Of a DNA stretch of 64,000 nucleotides, positions 18,323-28,202 are shown piece by piece. Origin of the DNA: RYN-230 sp963841695. GTDB taxonomy: Bacteria > Actinomycetota > Actinomycetes > Streptosporangiales > Streptosporangiaceae. Positions within the stretch are counted from its first letter, which is position 1, and each line of letters starts with the position of its first letter. The stretch spans positions 1-64,000 of the forward strand of contig CAWJDQ010000012.1 in the NCBI GenBank assembly GCA_963841695.1. Direction: 5' to 3'. The position numbers and the translations under genes are program-made. Below the pieces are notes generated by a model. That model had not been told where the DNA came from, searched no databases, and saw only the letters and a program-made list of their open reading frames with translations.

Positions 18323-19301
18323 GTGACAACATCAGCCGCCGGTACGGGCAGTGCCGACGAACTGCCCGACTACGCGCCCATCCCGCGTTCGGCGCTCGGT
18401 CCCGCCCTGAACGAGCAGGGATACTACGTCGGGCGGGTCGAGCGGAACCTGTACTGGGTGACCGACGGGGTGTACAACTCAGCGTTCCTGGTCACCCGGG
18501 ACGGCGTGGTGCTGTTCGACGCACCCCCCAGCATCGGCCACAACCTGCGGCGGGCTGTCGACGAGATCGCCGCGGCGGAGGGCGTCAGCAACACCGTGAC
18601 GCACCTGGTCTACTCCCATCACCACGCCGACCACGGCGCGGCCGCGTTCCTGTTCGAGCAACGTCGTCCGGATCGGGCACGAGGAGACCCGCCGGCTTCT
18701 GCTCCGGGATAACGACCCGGCCCGTCCGCTGCCGGACGTGACCTTCGCCGATACCTACACGCTCGAGGTAGGCGGAGAGCGCGTCGAGCTGGCCTGGCAC
18801 GGCTCCAACCACACGCCGGACAACATCTACATCCATTTCCCCGGCCACGACACCCTGATGTTCATCGACGTCGTCAACGCCGGCTGGGTGCCGATCTACA
18901 ACACCAACCTCAGCGAGGACGTGCAGGGGTACATGCAGGCTCCGGACATCGCCCTGTCGTACCCGTGGACGCACCTCATCTCCGGGCACCTCGGCAGGCT
19001 CGCCACCCGCGAGGACGTCGCCCTGCACCAGCAGTACATCGCTGACATCGAGGCCAGCTCCCGGGAGGCGCTGGCGAGCGTCAACCCGGTGCCGTATTAC
19101 ATGCGTTACGGGGAGAACGTCTGGGCTGGCGTGAAGGGCCACCTCGATGCCGTCACCGAGCGTGCCGCCGCGCCCGTGATCGCCAAGTACACCGGCGTGC
19201 TGGCCGCCGCCGACATCGAGGCATTCACGATGACGACCACGTTCGCCATCATGCAGTCGCTGCGCCTCGACAAGGGCCCGAGCGGTCCGGTCCACCCCTG
19301 A
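18323..19301 (+). CDS. MBL fold metallo-hydrolase (one frame break)
   Basis: About 325 residues. NLYWVTDGVYNSAFLV opens the domain, and THLVYSHHHADHG is the zinc-binding HxHxDH motif near residue 95. After a break near 18661 (one extra C in GAGCAAC) it continues VVRIGHEETRRLLL, LAWHGSNHTPDN, LMFIDVVNAG and HLISGHLGRLATREDV, supplying the later metal-ligand His and Asp residues. No signal peptide. The GTG at 18323 has GAGGGAG upstream. The family hydrolyses ester, thioester or sulfate bonds; the closest guess is an uncharacterised hydrolase. Confidence 0.85.
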
Positions 19302-19401
19302 GAACCGTCTGGCATCACAGCCCGGGTGCCGGGACCGGCGGCTGGCCGGTCCGCGAAATCTTGCCGGGCCGGGGTAAGCGTTTGCCGCCCCTGGCGGGTT
19401 A

Positions 19402-20898
19402 ATGGGTGTGAGCCACGACCACGCCGAGTCCTCCGCTGCGCGCGGGGGCGCTGCGGAACCAGGCCCGGCGCCGGAAGGGCCCGGCCGTTCACGGCGGGCG
19501 CTCCTGCCCGCTGCCGCACTGCTGCTGAGCGGGGGCTTGGTGGCCGGGTGCACGGGTAGCTCAGGGCACCCGGCCACCACCGCGGCGACCCGTTCCGCGG
19601 GGTCCAGCGCGGGTTCGGACTGCCTGCTTCCCCCCGCTTCCTCCTGCTATGCGCCGCGCCTGTTCCGGGTGGCGTATGGCATCCAGCCCTTGCTGGACAG
19701 CGGGGTGGACGGCCGCGGCGAAACGGTGACGGTCCTCGCCCCTCCCCAGTCCCCCAACGAGCAGGGAGCGGGGGCGCCCAGCGCCGTGGCCGCCCCCGGC
19801 GCCCCGGCCACCCTGCCCGCCGGGGCGACCCCGCCCGCGGGCGCGGCCCCGGCCACCCCGCCCGCGGGCGCGGCCCCCGCCACCACCGACATCCGGCAGG
19901 ATCTGGCGGCGTTCGACCGGATGTTCCGGCTGCCCGCCGCGCGGATCCAGGCCGTGACCAGCCTGGCCAGCTCAGCCTCGCCCTGGCAGGGGTCCGCCGA
20001 GGAGGCGCAGGACCTCGAGGTGGTGCACACGGTCGCCCCCGCCGCGACCTTGCGCGTGGTCTTGCTGCCTGGCAACGTCCTGGACAGCGCCGCGACCGCG
20101 ACCGCGGACATGCTAGCCGGGTTGCGGCTGGCGGTCTCTGGCACCGACGTGGCCTCGATCGGCTGGAGCCTGGGGGAGCACTTCTTCAGCACGGCCCAGG
20201 TGGCCCAGATGAACTCCATGCTGCGGGGGGCGGCCGCGCACCACGTCACGGTGGCCGCCAGCTCCGGCGACAACGGTGCGGTCAGCGGCGGTTACGGGGG
20301 CACGCCGGTCAAGGAGGTCAGCCTTCCGGCCTCCGACCCGCGCGCGCTGGCCGTCGGCGGCACCACACTCACCGCGAATCCCGCGACCGGCAGCTACCTC
20401 AGCGAGACCACCTGGAACGGCGCCATCGGCAGTTTCAGCGTGACCCCCGGGGCATCGGGCGGCGGCTTCAGCCACCTATTCGCCCGGCCCGCCTATCAGG
20501 ATGGCGTCGCCGGGATCTCCGCGAGGAGGGGCGTGCCCGACGTGGCCGGGGACGCCAATCAGCAGGGCGGCCTCCCGGTCGTCCTGGCTGATGGCCGCCA
20601 GTCAGCGGTTAACTCGGCCCCCGGCACCAGCTCGGCCACGGCGCTGTGGGCGGGGCTCATGGCGCTGGCCGACCAGGACGCCCAGCACGGCCTGGGCTTC
20701 GTGAACCCGGCCATCTACCGCATCGCCCGCAGCGCCAGCTACCACAAAGCGTTCCATGACGTTACTACCGGTGACAACCTGACGCTCGGCCCCGTCAATG
20801 ACCAGTACCACGCCGGTCCGGGATGGGACCCGGTCACCGGCTGGGGAAGCCCCGACGCGCAGGTGCTGGTCCCCTTGCTGGCTCGCGGCCACGCCTAG
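19402..20898 (+). CDS. S53 family peptidase (sedolisin-like), predicted lipoprotein
   Basis: 498 residues. After a basic RSRRALLP start comes a hydrophobic stretch ending LLSGGLVAGC, a lipobox, so it should be exported and lipid-anchored. The sedolisin catalytic elements are visible: Glu and Asp in SAEEAQDLEVV, an oxyanion region VAASSGDNGAVSG, and the nucleophile in PGTSSATALWAG. A C-terminal calcium-site-like region (FHDVTTGD, GPGWDPVTGWGSP) completes the fold. A Pro/Ala low-complexity insert at about residues 133-162 is encoded by tandem repeats. Probably an acid-active extracellular protease. Intact. Confidence 0.9.
   Translation: MGVSHDHAESSAARGGAAEPGPAPEGPGRSRRALLPAAALLLSGGLVAGCTGSSGHPATTAATRSAGSSAGSDCLLPPASSCYAPRLFRVAYGIQPLLDSGVDGRGETVTVLAPPQSPNEQGAGAPSAVAAPGAPATLPAGATPPAGAAPATPPAGAAPATTDIRQDLAAFDRMFRLPAARIQAVTSLASSASPWQGSAEEAQDLEVVHTVAPAATLRVVLLPGNVLDSAATATADMLAGLRLAVSGTDVASIGWSLGEHFFSTAQVAQMNSMLRGAAAHHVTVAASSGDNGAVSGGYGGTPVKEVSLPASDPRALAVGGTTLTANPATGSYLSETTWNGAIGSFSVTPGASGGGFSHLFARPAYQDGVAGISARRGVPDVAGDANQQGGLPVVLADGRQSAVNSAPGTSSATALWAGLMALADQDAQHGLGFVNPAIYRIARSASYHKAFHDVTTGDNLTLGPVNDQYHAGPGWDPVTGWGSPDAQVLVPLLARGHA
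19831..19884 (+). repeat. Tandem 27-base repeat inside the sedolisin gene
   Basis: Two adjacent 27-base copies (19831-19857, 19858-19884) differ at one position, with a more degenerate copy just before. They encode a Pro-Ala-Gly rich linker (PPAGAAPAT repeated). Confidence 0.8.
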
Positions 20899-20924
20899 CA
20901 CGATCACGTCGCCTGCCCCGGCCG

Positions 20925-21772
20925 CTAGGCGTCGCGCAGCCGGAGCACCAGCGCGCCGAGGACCAGGGCCGCTGCCGCCCAGATGCCCAGCACGCCGAGG
21001 CCGCCCCACGGGCTGATCGCCAGGCTGCGCAGCCCGGTGGTGTCCTGGATGGTCAGCCCCGCGACCGTGGGGGTCCACCGCTCGAGCCGGTGCTGCCAGT
21101 GCGCGTTCCCGACGAACGCAAGGACGATCGGGAACACGTACAGCAGCGCGAGCACGACGCCGATGGACACCGCCGAGTCCCGCACGATCACGGCGACGCC
21201 GAGGCTCATCAGCGCGATCAGTCCCAGGTACAGGACCGAACCGCAGGCGGCGCGCAGCGTCGGCCCGTAGCTCAGCCATACCGGGTGGAAGCCGCGCGCG
21301 GCGGTAAAGCCGTGGCCGGGCAGGATCAGGTGCCCGGCCAGCACCGAGCCGAACACCGCCACCGCGCCGGCCACCAGCACCAGCGCCGCCAGCAGGATCG
21401 CCTTGGCCGCCAGCACCGCTAGCCGGTTCGGCATCGCCGCCAGCGTGACGCGGATCATGCCCGAGCTGTACTCGTTGCTGATCGTCAGCACGGCCAGGAT
21501 CGCGACCACGGCCTGGCCGAACTGGACGCCGGTCAGGCTGAGCTTGGTGGTGTCGACCGGGCAGGCTCAGATCCTGCGGGCAGTGCGTGGCCCCGACGGC
21601 CGCGGCGCTGACCGCGATGGTCAGCGCCACGACCCCGAGGAGCAGCCAGGCGGGCCCGGACACCGTGCGCAGCTTGGTCCACTCGGCGCGCAGCGCGTAG
21701 CGCAGGCCTGTCCCGCGTGCCGCCGCCGATGGCGAGTGCCGCCGCTGGCTGAGCCTGCACGACGGCGCTCAT
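20925..21772 (-). CDS. ABC transporter permease (two frame breaks)
   Basis: About 281 residues, six hydrophobic segments. It starts MSAVVQAQPAAALAIGGG, then RAEWTKLRT, the phrase that opens most actinobacterial ABC-2 permeases, and continues TISNEYSSGMIRVTLAAMP and LAAKAILLAALVLVAG. Frame breaks are near 21712 and at CCGG 21557-21560 (removing one G gives LPVDTTKLSLT). Its ATG overlaps the stop of the upstream permease (ATGA), so both form one operon with the ATPase at 23406-24353. No large extracytoplasmic domain, unlike its partner. Confidence 0.8.
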
Positions 21773-23409
21773 GCGTCTCGCCGCCGGAGCATGACCAGCG
21801 CCAGGGCAAGGGCCGCAGCCGTCCACAGGCACAGCACGGCGAACCCGGCGTAAGGCGACAGCGGGTAGTAGCCCTGCACCGGCGAGGTGACGGTGGTGAC
21901 CTGCGCATACCGCGGAATGCTCTGCTCGATCGCCAGGCCCGCGGCCGGGGTCAGCCGCAGCAGCCAGTCGCCGGCCCCGGCGGGCAGCACATTGCAGCGC
22001 GCTCAGCAGGAACGGCATGACGACGATCACTACCGCGATCGTGATCGCGGCCGCGCTGCGCCGCAGGATGGCACCCAGGGCGACGGCGAAGACCGCGGCC
22101 ACGGCCAGCATGGCCGCCGTGCCGACGATGACCCGCACCTCGGTCAGCACGGGCGCGGTCAGCAGCACCTGACCCTGGTTCTCCTCCCTCGGCACACCGA
22201 CGGCGATCGAGACCACCGCGGCCACCAGCCCGATGACGAACGCCACCGCGCCGATCACCACGGCCTTGGCGGCCAGTACCGCGCCCCGCCTGGGCGTGGC
22301 GGCCAGCGTGGTGCGGATCAGGCCGCGGCGGTACTCGGTGCTGAAGAACATCGCCGCCACGATCACGATCGCGATCAGCCCAAGGAACGCGCCGGCCAGG
22401 CTCTGCCCGATCGTCACCGTCGGCAACCCGCCGCCCGGCCCCGGCGTGACCGGCGCGATGTCGCCGGAGCCGGTCACCGTGAAGGTGCCGCCGCTGCGGG
22501 TATACGGCGCCGAGCCCGGGCCGCCGCCTGGCTGTCAGCCCGGCCGGGCCCGCCGCCGCCGACTGTGGTGCCGGTCCAGGTGCCGGGCGACGTGCCGGTC
22601 ACGCTGACGTGGTCGAAGACGCCGGTGGCCTGGGCGGGTCCGCCGTTGTTGCTGCCGCCGCCGAACGAGTTCTGGGTCACCGTGTAGTCCGGCGAGGTCG
22701 CGAACATGCCGACCTGGACGGTCGACGGCAGCCCGGTCAGCTGGACCGTGCCGACCTGGGTCCAGTGCGTGCCGTCGGCGGAGTCGTAGCCGGTGATCGT
22801 GTCGCCGGAGCGGGTCAGCCGCAGCCAGCGCGGGTGCGCCGCCGACACGCTGCCCGGCAGGCCGGCGATATCCCCGGTGTAGTTGTACTGCATCCGGACG
22901 CCGTTACTGCCGGTCACCATCATCGCCGCGTAGGCCGAGCCCTGGTGGGTGCTCTGCTTGATGATGATTCCCGCCTTGGCCCACGCCGCGAGGCCCGGGC
23001 ACCATGCTGGCGCTGCCGACCTGCGCAGGCCCCGCGTTGAGATGTCGGCGTGCTCGCCGGTCAGCGAGGTGACGCGCGCGGTGATGGTGCCGTTCCCGGT
23101 CAGCGGCTGGCGCACGAAGGAGAAGCTGTCGGTCACGACCTCGCCGCCCGGCCCGTGCGGGACGTAGGGCAGGCAGGCCTTGCCGGTTTTCTGCGGACCG
23201 CCGATTGTCCCGCAGCCGATGCTGGCGTTCGCGGCCGCGAACACGCCGAGGAAGATCGTCAGCAGCGCGGCCAGGATCATGCCGATCACCCAGCCGCGCA
23301 CGCTGCGGAACTTGGTCCACTCGGCGCGCAGCACGCCGCCGAAGCCACCGCCGGGCTCGTCGCCGGGCCCTGCGTCGGGCCGCGGCACCGAGATCGCCGG
23401 GGCCGTCAT
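21769..23409 (-). CDS. ABC transporter permease with a large lectin-like ectodomain (several frame breaks)
   Basis: About 546 residues. RAEWTKFRSVRGWVIGMILA starts the first membrane segment (residues about 40-60). It is followed by about 270 residues outside the membrane, from SIGCGTIGG to VTIGQSLAG, then five further membrane segments with STEYRRGLIRTTLAATPRR. Within the ectodomain, GVRMQYNYTGDIAG, LRLTRSGDTITGYDSADG, HWTQVGTVQL and VQVGMFATS look like a DUF1349/laminin-G type beta sandwich. Frame breaks lie near 23000-23050, 22528 and 22010. The overlap of its start with the ATPase stop (ATGA) shows co-translation. The ectodomain may bind a glycan or peptide; this is inferred. Confidence 0.75.
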
Positions 23410-24353
23410 CGCGGCACCTCCTGCCCGGCGTCCGGCGTCAAATCCGGCCGGGCGGAACTCGACGGCCTGCCTGGTCAGCTCCATGTAGGCCTGCTCCAGG
23501 GTCGCCCGGTGCGCGGAGACCTCGGAGAACGGCACCGCCTTCTCGCCGAGCAGCGCGACGACGCGCTCCGGCGCCAGTCCCGAGATCGTGAGCACGTCCT
23601 GGCCGGAGGCGACGACGGTGGCCCCCGCGCGGTCGAGCACCGCCGTCGCCTCCGGCCGGGCCGACGTGCGCAGCGTCACCCGGTCACCGGAGGCGGCCGC
23701 GAGCAGGCTCGCCACCGTCGTGTCGGCGATGACCTTGCCGCGCCCGACGACGACCAGATGATCCGCGGCGTCCTGAAGCTCGCTCATCAGGTGGCTGGAC
23801 ACCAGCACCGCCCGGCCCTCGGCGGCCAGCGACCGCAGGAACCCGCGCATCCACACGATGCCCTCGGGGTCCATCCCGTTGAACGGCTCGTCCAGCATGA
23901 TCGCCGCCGGGTTGCCGAGCATGGCCGCGGCGATCCCCAGCCGCTGCCGCATGCCCAGCGAGTAGCCGCCCGCCCGCCGCCGGCCACGCCCTGCAGGCCC
24001 GCCTGCTCGATCACCTCGTCCACCCGCCTGGCGGCCAGGCCCTGCGAGTGCGCCAGCCAGAGCAGGTGGTTGCGCGCGCTGCGGCTGGGCTGGAGCGCGC
24101 CCGCGTCCAGCAGCGAGCCGAGGACCCGCATCGGCTGGCGCAGGCTCGCGTACGGCTTGCCGCCGACGAGGGCCTTGCCCTCGTCGGCCGCGTCCAGGCC
24201 GAGGATGACCCGCATGGTGGTGGACTTGCCGGCCCCGTTCGGGCCGACGAAGCCGGTGACCTGGCCGGGCTGGACGGTGAACGACATGCCGTCCAGCGCC
24301 AGCGCCGGCCCGAACCGCTTGCGCAGTCCGTTGACTTCGATCGTGGCTTGCAT
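23406..24353 (-). CDS. ABC transporter ATP-binding protein (two frame breaks)
   Basis: About 315 residues. Walker A GPNGAGKSTTMRVILGLD, signature GGYSLGMRQRLG, Walker B AIMLDEPFNGMDPEG and SSHLMSELQDAADH are all present. Frame breaks lie on CCGG at 23980-23983 (one G missing) and at 23444-23447 (one G extra). With the second repaired the protein ends DAGQEVPR at a TGA overlapping the next ATG; unrepaired it would read into the permease and look like a fusion. The gene is divergent from a sensor kinase at 24524, with 170 bases between. Confidence 0.87.
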
Positions 24354-24523
24354 CGGCCCTTCCTTCGTGATCGCAGCGGAACTTTTCCTGCACCTGGTTC
24401 TACGGAGGCGGCCATAACATGGGCCGCACGGACGCTGTTATCCCGTTGTTAGGCCGGCTGGGCCATGCTGAAGCCAGGCGGTGGCCCCTGACCAGGCCCG
24501 TTGCCACTGCAAGGGAGACGCGG

Positions 24524-25770
24524 ATGAAGCTGCCGAACTGGGTGCGGCTGCCGGGCCGCACGGTGCGGGTGCGGCTGACCGCCCTGTACGGGGTCCTGTT
24601 CCTGTTCTCCGGGGCGCTGCTGCTGGCGATCGCCAGCGGCGTCGCCGTCAGCAGCTCCTCAGTCGCGGTGGCCAGCAGCCAAAGGCGGGCCGCAACCGCT
24701 GCCCGGCCCGGCCAGCGGCCAATCCACGCGTTGCAGGCCCAGGTCATCAGCCTGCAGTCGCAGGTCGCCAGCTTGCAGTCGCAGCTGGCCAGCCAGCCCA
24801 GTCAAACCAGCTTGGCCATCTCCTGGTCATCTCGTCGCTGATCGCGCTGGCGATCATGACGATCGTGTCGGCGGCGCTCGGCTGGCTGCTCGCCGGCCGG
24901 GCGCTGCGCCCGGTCCGGCAGATGACCGCGGCCGCCCAGCGCATCTCCGAGGACAACCTGCACGAGCGGCTGGCCGTGACCGGTCCGCGAGACGAGCTGA
25001 AGGAACTCGGCGACACCATCGACGGGCTGCTGGAGCGGCTGGAGGGCGCGTTCACCGCGCAGCGCCGGTTCGTCGCCAACGCCTCGCACGAGCTGCGCAC
25101 CCCGCTGACCACGATGCGGGCCTCGCTCGACGTGGCGGTGGCCAAGCCCGAGCCCGTGCCGCCGCAGACGATCGCGCTGGCCGGGCGGCTGCGCGCCGAG
25201 CTGGACCGGATCGACGCCCTGCTCGAGGCGTTCCTGGTGCTGGCCCGGGCCCAGCACCGGCAGCTGCCCGGCTACGCCGCGCTGCCGCTGGACTACATCG
25301 TCGGCGCCGCCCTGGCCGACCAGGCCGCCGCCATCCGGGCCAGGAACCTGACCGTGCAGGACACCAGCGGACCTGGCGGCGCCTGGGTGACCGGCAGCCA
25401 GGCGCTGCTGTCCCGCATGGTGGAGAACGTGATCGACAACGCGGTCCGCCACAACGCCGACGGCGGCTGGATCCGGATCACGACGCGGACCGACGGCCGC
25501 CGGGCCAGCCTGGTCGTGGAGAACGGCGGCCAGGTCCTCGATCAGCGGCAGGTAGACGAGCTGGCCCAGCCGTTCCGGCGGCTGGGCGCGGACCGGATCG
25601 GCACGGACAAGGGCTCGGGCCTGGGCCTGTCGATCGTCGCGGCCATCGCCGATGCGCACGGCGGGACGCTGGACCTGCAGGCCAGGGACGGCGGCGGGCT
25701 GCGCGTCTGCGTCGAGCTGCCCTCCGCGGCCGCCCGCCCGGTGGCGGCGGAGGCCGGGGTGCCCGGATGA
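24524..25770 (+). CDS. Sensor histidine kinase (one frame break)
   Basis: About 415 residues. First membrane segment TALYGVLFLFSGALLLAIAS, a short extracytoplasmic loop with a three-fold heptad-like repeat (LQxQVxS), second membrane segment VISSLIALAIMTIVSAALG, HAMP (LRPVRQMTAAAQRISEDNL), then the phosphorylation helix ANASHELRTPLTTMRA, N box VIDNAVRHN and G box KGSGLGLSIV. The frame breaks near 24800-24815, between the repeat and segment 2. AAGGGAGA precedes the ATG at 24524. Its stop overlaps the response regulator ATG (ATGA). The small sensor loop suggests sensing in or near the membrane, perhaps with the adjacent ABC transporter. Confidence 0.88.
24731..24793 (+). repeat. Three tandem 21-base repeats in the sensor kinase loop
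   Basis: Copies at 24731-24751, 24752-24772 and 24773-24793 encode LQAQVIS, LQSQVAS and LQSQLAS. The spacing is seven residues, so the loop should form a short coiled coil. Confidence 0.8.
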
Positions 25771-26453
25771 GGGTGCTGGTCGTCGAGGACTCCAGATCGC
25801 TGGCCGAGGTGCTGGTCGAGGGCCTGCGCGATCAGGGCATGGCGGTGGACGTGGCCCACGACGGGCTGGAGGCGGCCGCCAAGCTCGACCTCAGTCCGTA
25901 TGACGTCGTCGTGCTCGACCGCGACCTGCCCGGCATCCACGGCGACGCGCTGTGCCAGATGATCACCGACCGCGACTACCGGGCCATGGTCCTGATGCTG
26001 ACCGCGGCCGGGGCGCCGGGCGACCGGGTGACCGGCCTCAGCCTCGGCGCGGACGACTACCTGGGCAAGCCGTTCCACTTCCCGGAGCTCGTGCTGCGCG
26101 TCCGGGCGCTGGCCCGCAGGCAGCCGGCCGCGCGAGCCCGCACGCTGCGGGCGGCCGGGATCGAGCTTGACCCGCTGCGGCGGACCGTCAGCCGGGACGG
26201 GCGCCAGCTCGACCTGTCGGTCAAGGAGTTCGGCGTGCTGGAGGCGCTGCTCCTGGCGGCGCCCGCGTTCCTGCGGGCCGAGGACCTGCTCGAGCAGGTC
26301 TGGGACGAGCAGGCCGACCCGTTCACCAACACGGTCACGGTGACCATCGGGCGGCTGCGCCGCAAGCTCGGCGACCCGCCCGTCATCTCCACCATGCCAG
26401 GCGTCGGCTACCGCATCGCCGGCCCCGCCAGCTCCTCACCGGAACGGCGGTGA
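25767..26453 (+). CDS. Response regulator, OmpR family
   Basis: 228 residues. Receiver domain MRVLVVEDSRSLAEVLVEG with phospho-acceptor Asp51 in VVLDRDLPG, Thr in MLTAAG and Lys in LGKPFHF, followed by a winged-helix output domain (DLSVKEFGVLEALLLA, TVTVTIGRLRRKLGD, ISTMPGVGYRI). Translationally coupled to the kinase. The natural target is the divergent ABC operon starting at 24353, through the 170-base shared region; no clear direct repeats were found there. Confidence 0.95.
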   Translation: MRVLVVEDSRSLAEVLVEGLRDQGMAVDVAHDGLEAAAKLDLSPYDVVVLDRDLPGIHGDALCQMITDRDYRAMVLMLTAAGAPGDRVTGLSLGADDYLGKPFHFPELVLRVRALARRQPAARARTLRAAGIELDPLRRTVSRDGRQLDLSVKEFGVLEALLLAAPAFLRAEDLLEQVWDEQADPFTNTVTVTIGRLRRKLGDPPVISTMPGVGYRIAGPASSSPERR

Positions 26454-26509
26454 CCAGCCGGGCCGGGTAATCCAGCAAGATAGAGGGGCGGGCGACGGAA
26501 GCGGGAGCC

Positions 26510-28072
26510 ATGATCGAGGAGCTGGCGCGGGACCGCCTGGGGTTCGGGCGGCTGCGCCCGGGACAGCGGCCGGCGGTGGAGGCACTGGGCGGCGACCGCG
26601 ATGTGCTGGCCGTGCTGCCGACCGGCGGCGGGAAGTCGGCCATCTACGAGCTGGCCGGGTTGCTGCGGGCAGGGCCGACGGTGGTCGTGTCGCCGCTGAT
26701 CGCACTGCAGGATGATCAGCTCGCCCACCTGCGTGCGGCTGGCCTGCGGGCGATCGTGCTGAACTCCCAGCTGTCAGCCGGCGACCGCGCCGCTGCGCTG
26801 CTCGCCTCGTGCGATTCGGATACGTTCATCTTCCTGTCGCCGGAGCAGCTGGCCAACCGGGAGACCCGGGACACGCTGCGGCGCGCGCAGCCCGGGCTGT
26901 TCGCCGTGGACGAAGCCCACCTGATCAGCCAGTGGGGCCGCGACTTCCGCCCCGACTACCTGTTCCTGGGCGCCCAGGCGGACGCGCTGGGCGTGCCGGT
27001 CAGGCTGGCGCTGACCGCGACCGCGGCACCGCCGGTCCGCCAGGAGATCATCCGGCGGCTCGGGCTGCGCGATCCGGTGGTGGTGATCGGCGATTTTGAC
27101 CGCCCCCGCCTCCACCTGTCAGCCGGGCACGAGCGCACCACGCCAGACAAGGAGGCCGAGCTGGTCCGGGCGGCGCGCGAGTTCGCCAGCCGGGGATCGT
27201 CTACGCGGCGACGCACGCCAGCGCGCAGGCGGCCCACGACGCACTTGCCTCGTCCGGGGAGCAGGTCACGCTGTATCACGCCGGGCTGTCCGGGCGGGCG
27301 CGGCGGGAGGCGATGACGGCTTTCCTGGACGGCCCGGCCCGCATCATCGCGGCCACGGTGGCGTTCGGCATGGGGATCGACAAGCCGGATGTCCGCTGGG
27401 TGCTGCACGCCGACCCACCGCCCTCGCTGGACGAGTATTACCAGGAACTCGGGCGGGCCGGCCGGGACGACCAGCCGTCGCAGGTGCGGCTGCTCTACCG
27501 CTACGAGGACTTCGAGCGGGCCCCGCCGGCTGACGGCGCGGGGCGTGCCCGCCGCGGCTGTCGCGCAGGTTGCCGCCGAGCTCGCGGCCGGGCAGGGGAT
27601 CGGACCGGGGGCCCGGCAGCAGACCGCCGCGCTGGCCCGGCTGGCTGATCTCGGCGCCGCGGCCTGGCAGGCGGACGGCAGTACCCGGTGGACCGGGACG
27701 ATGACCGTCGCGGCGGCGCTGGAGGCCTCGGACACGGAGACCGCGCGCGAAGCCGAGATAGAGCGCACCCGGCTGACGATGATGCGCCGCTATGCCGAGC
27801 ACACCGGCTGCCGCCGTTCGTTCCTGCTCACCTACTTCGGCCAGGACTATCCCGGCCCCTGCGGGAACTGCGACAACGACCTCGGGTCCACCGAGGGTGA
27901 CCGGGCCGGCCTCCCGTTCGCCGTGGGCGCACGGGTCGTGAGCGAGCACTGGGGCGAGGGCACGGTACAGCGTTACGACGGGGACGAGGTCACGGTGCTC
28001 TTCGACGACCACGGCTACCGCGAACTGTTCCTGCCGGTCGTAGCGGAACGCGGGCTCCTGCGGCCCGCATAG
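26510..28072 (+). CDS. recQ: RecQ family ATP-dependent DNA helicase (two frame breaks)
   Basis: About 520 residues. Helicase motifs: LAVLPTGGGKSAIYELA (I), VVSPLIALQDDQ, FAVDEAHLISQWG (II), LALTATAAPPVRQEI (III), VAFGMGIDKPDVRWVLHADP (V) and YYQELGRAGRDDQ (VI). A partial RecQ zinc site follows: CRRSFLLTYFGQ and PCGNCDN, where the expected fourth Cys is absent. The C-terminus is an SH3-like beta domain (VVSEHWGEGTVQRYDGDEVT). Frame breaks lie at CCGG 27190-27193 (one G missing) and in CCCC at 27521-27524 next to GCCGG. It unwinds DNA 3'-5' in repair and recombination. Confidence 0.9.
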
Positions 28073-28202
28073 CCGGGCAGGAAGCAGGGCGTGCCCCCGA
28101 AGGCCTTTCCGGGGTAGCGTGGCCGGGGATGAGACGTGCCTCCAGCTCCGCCCGCCCGCCGGCCGCACGGGGGCGCCGTGACTGCGCGAGGGGAGACCCG
28201 GC

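Noticed and set aside
22474..24393. A 639-residue open frame that looks like an ABC ATPase fused to a permease
   Set aside because: Removing one G at CCGG 23444-23447 gives a normal ATPase end (EVPR) with an ATGA overlap to the permease. The first part of the long frame is also out of phase with the true ATPase. The fusion is an artefact.
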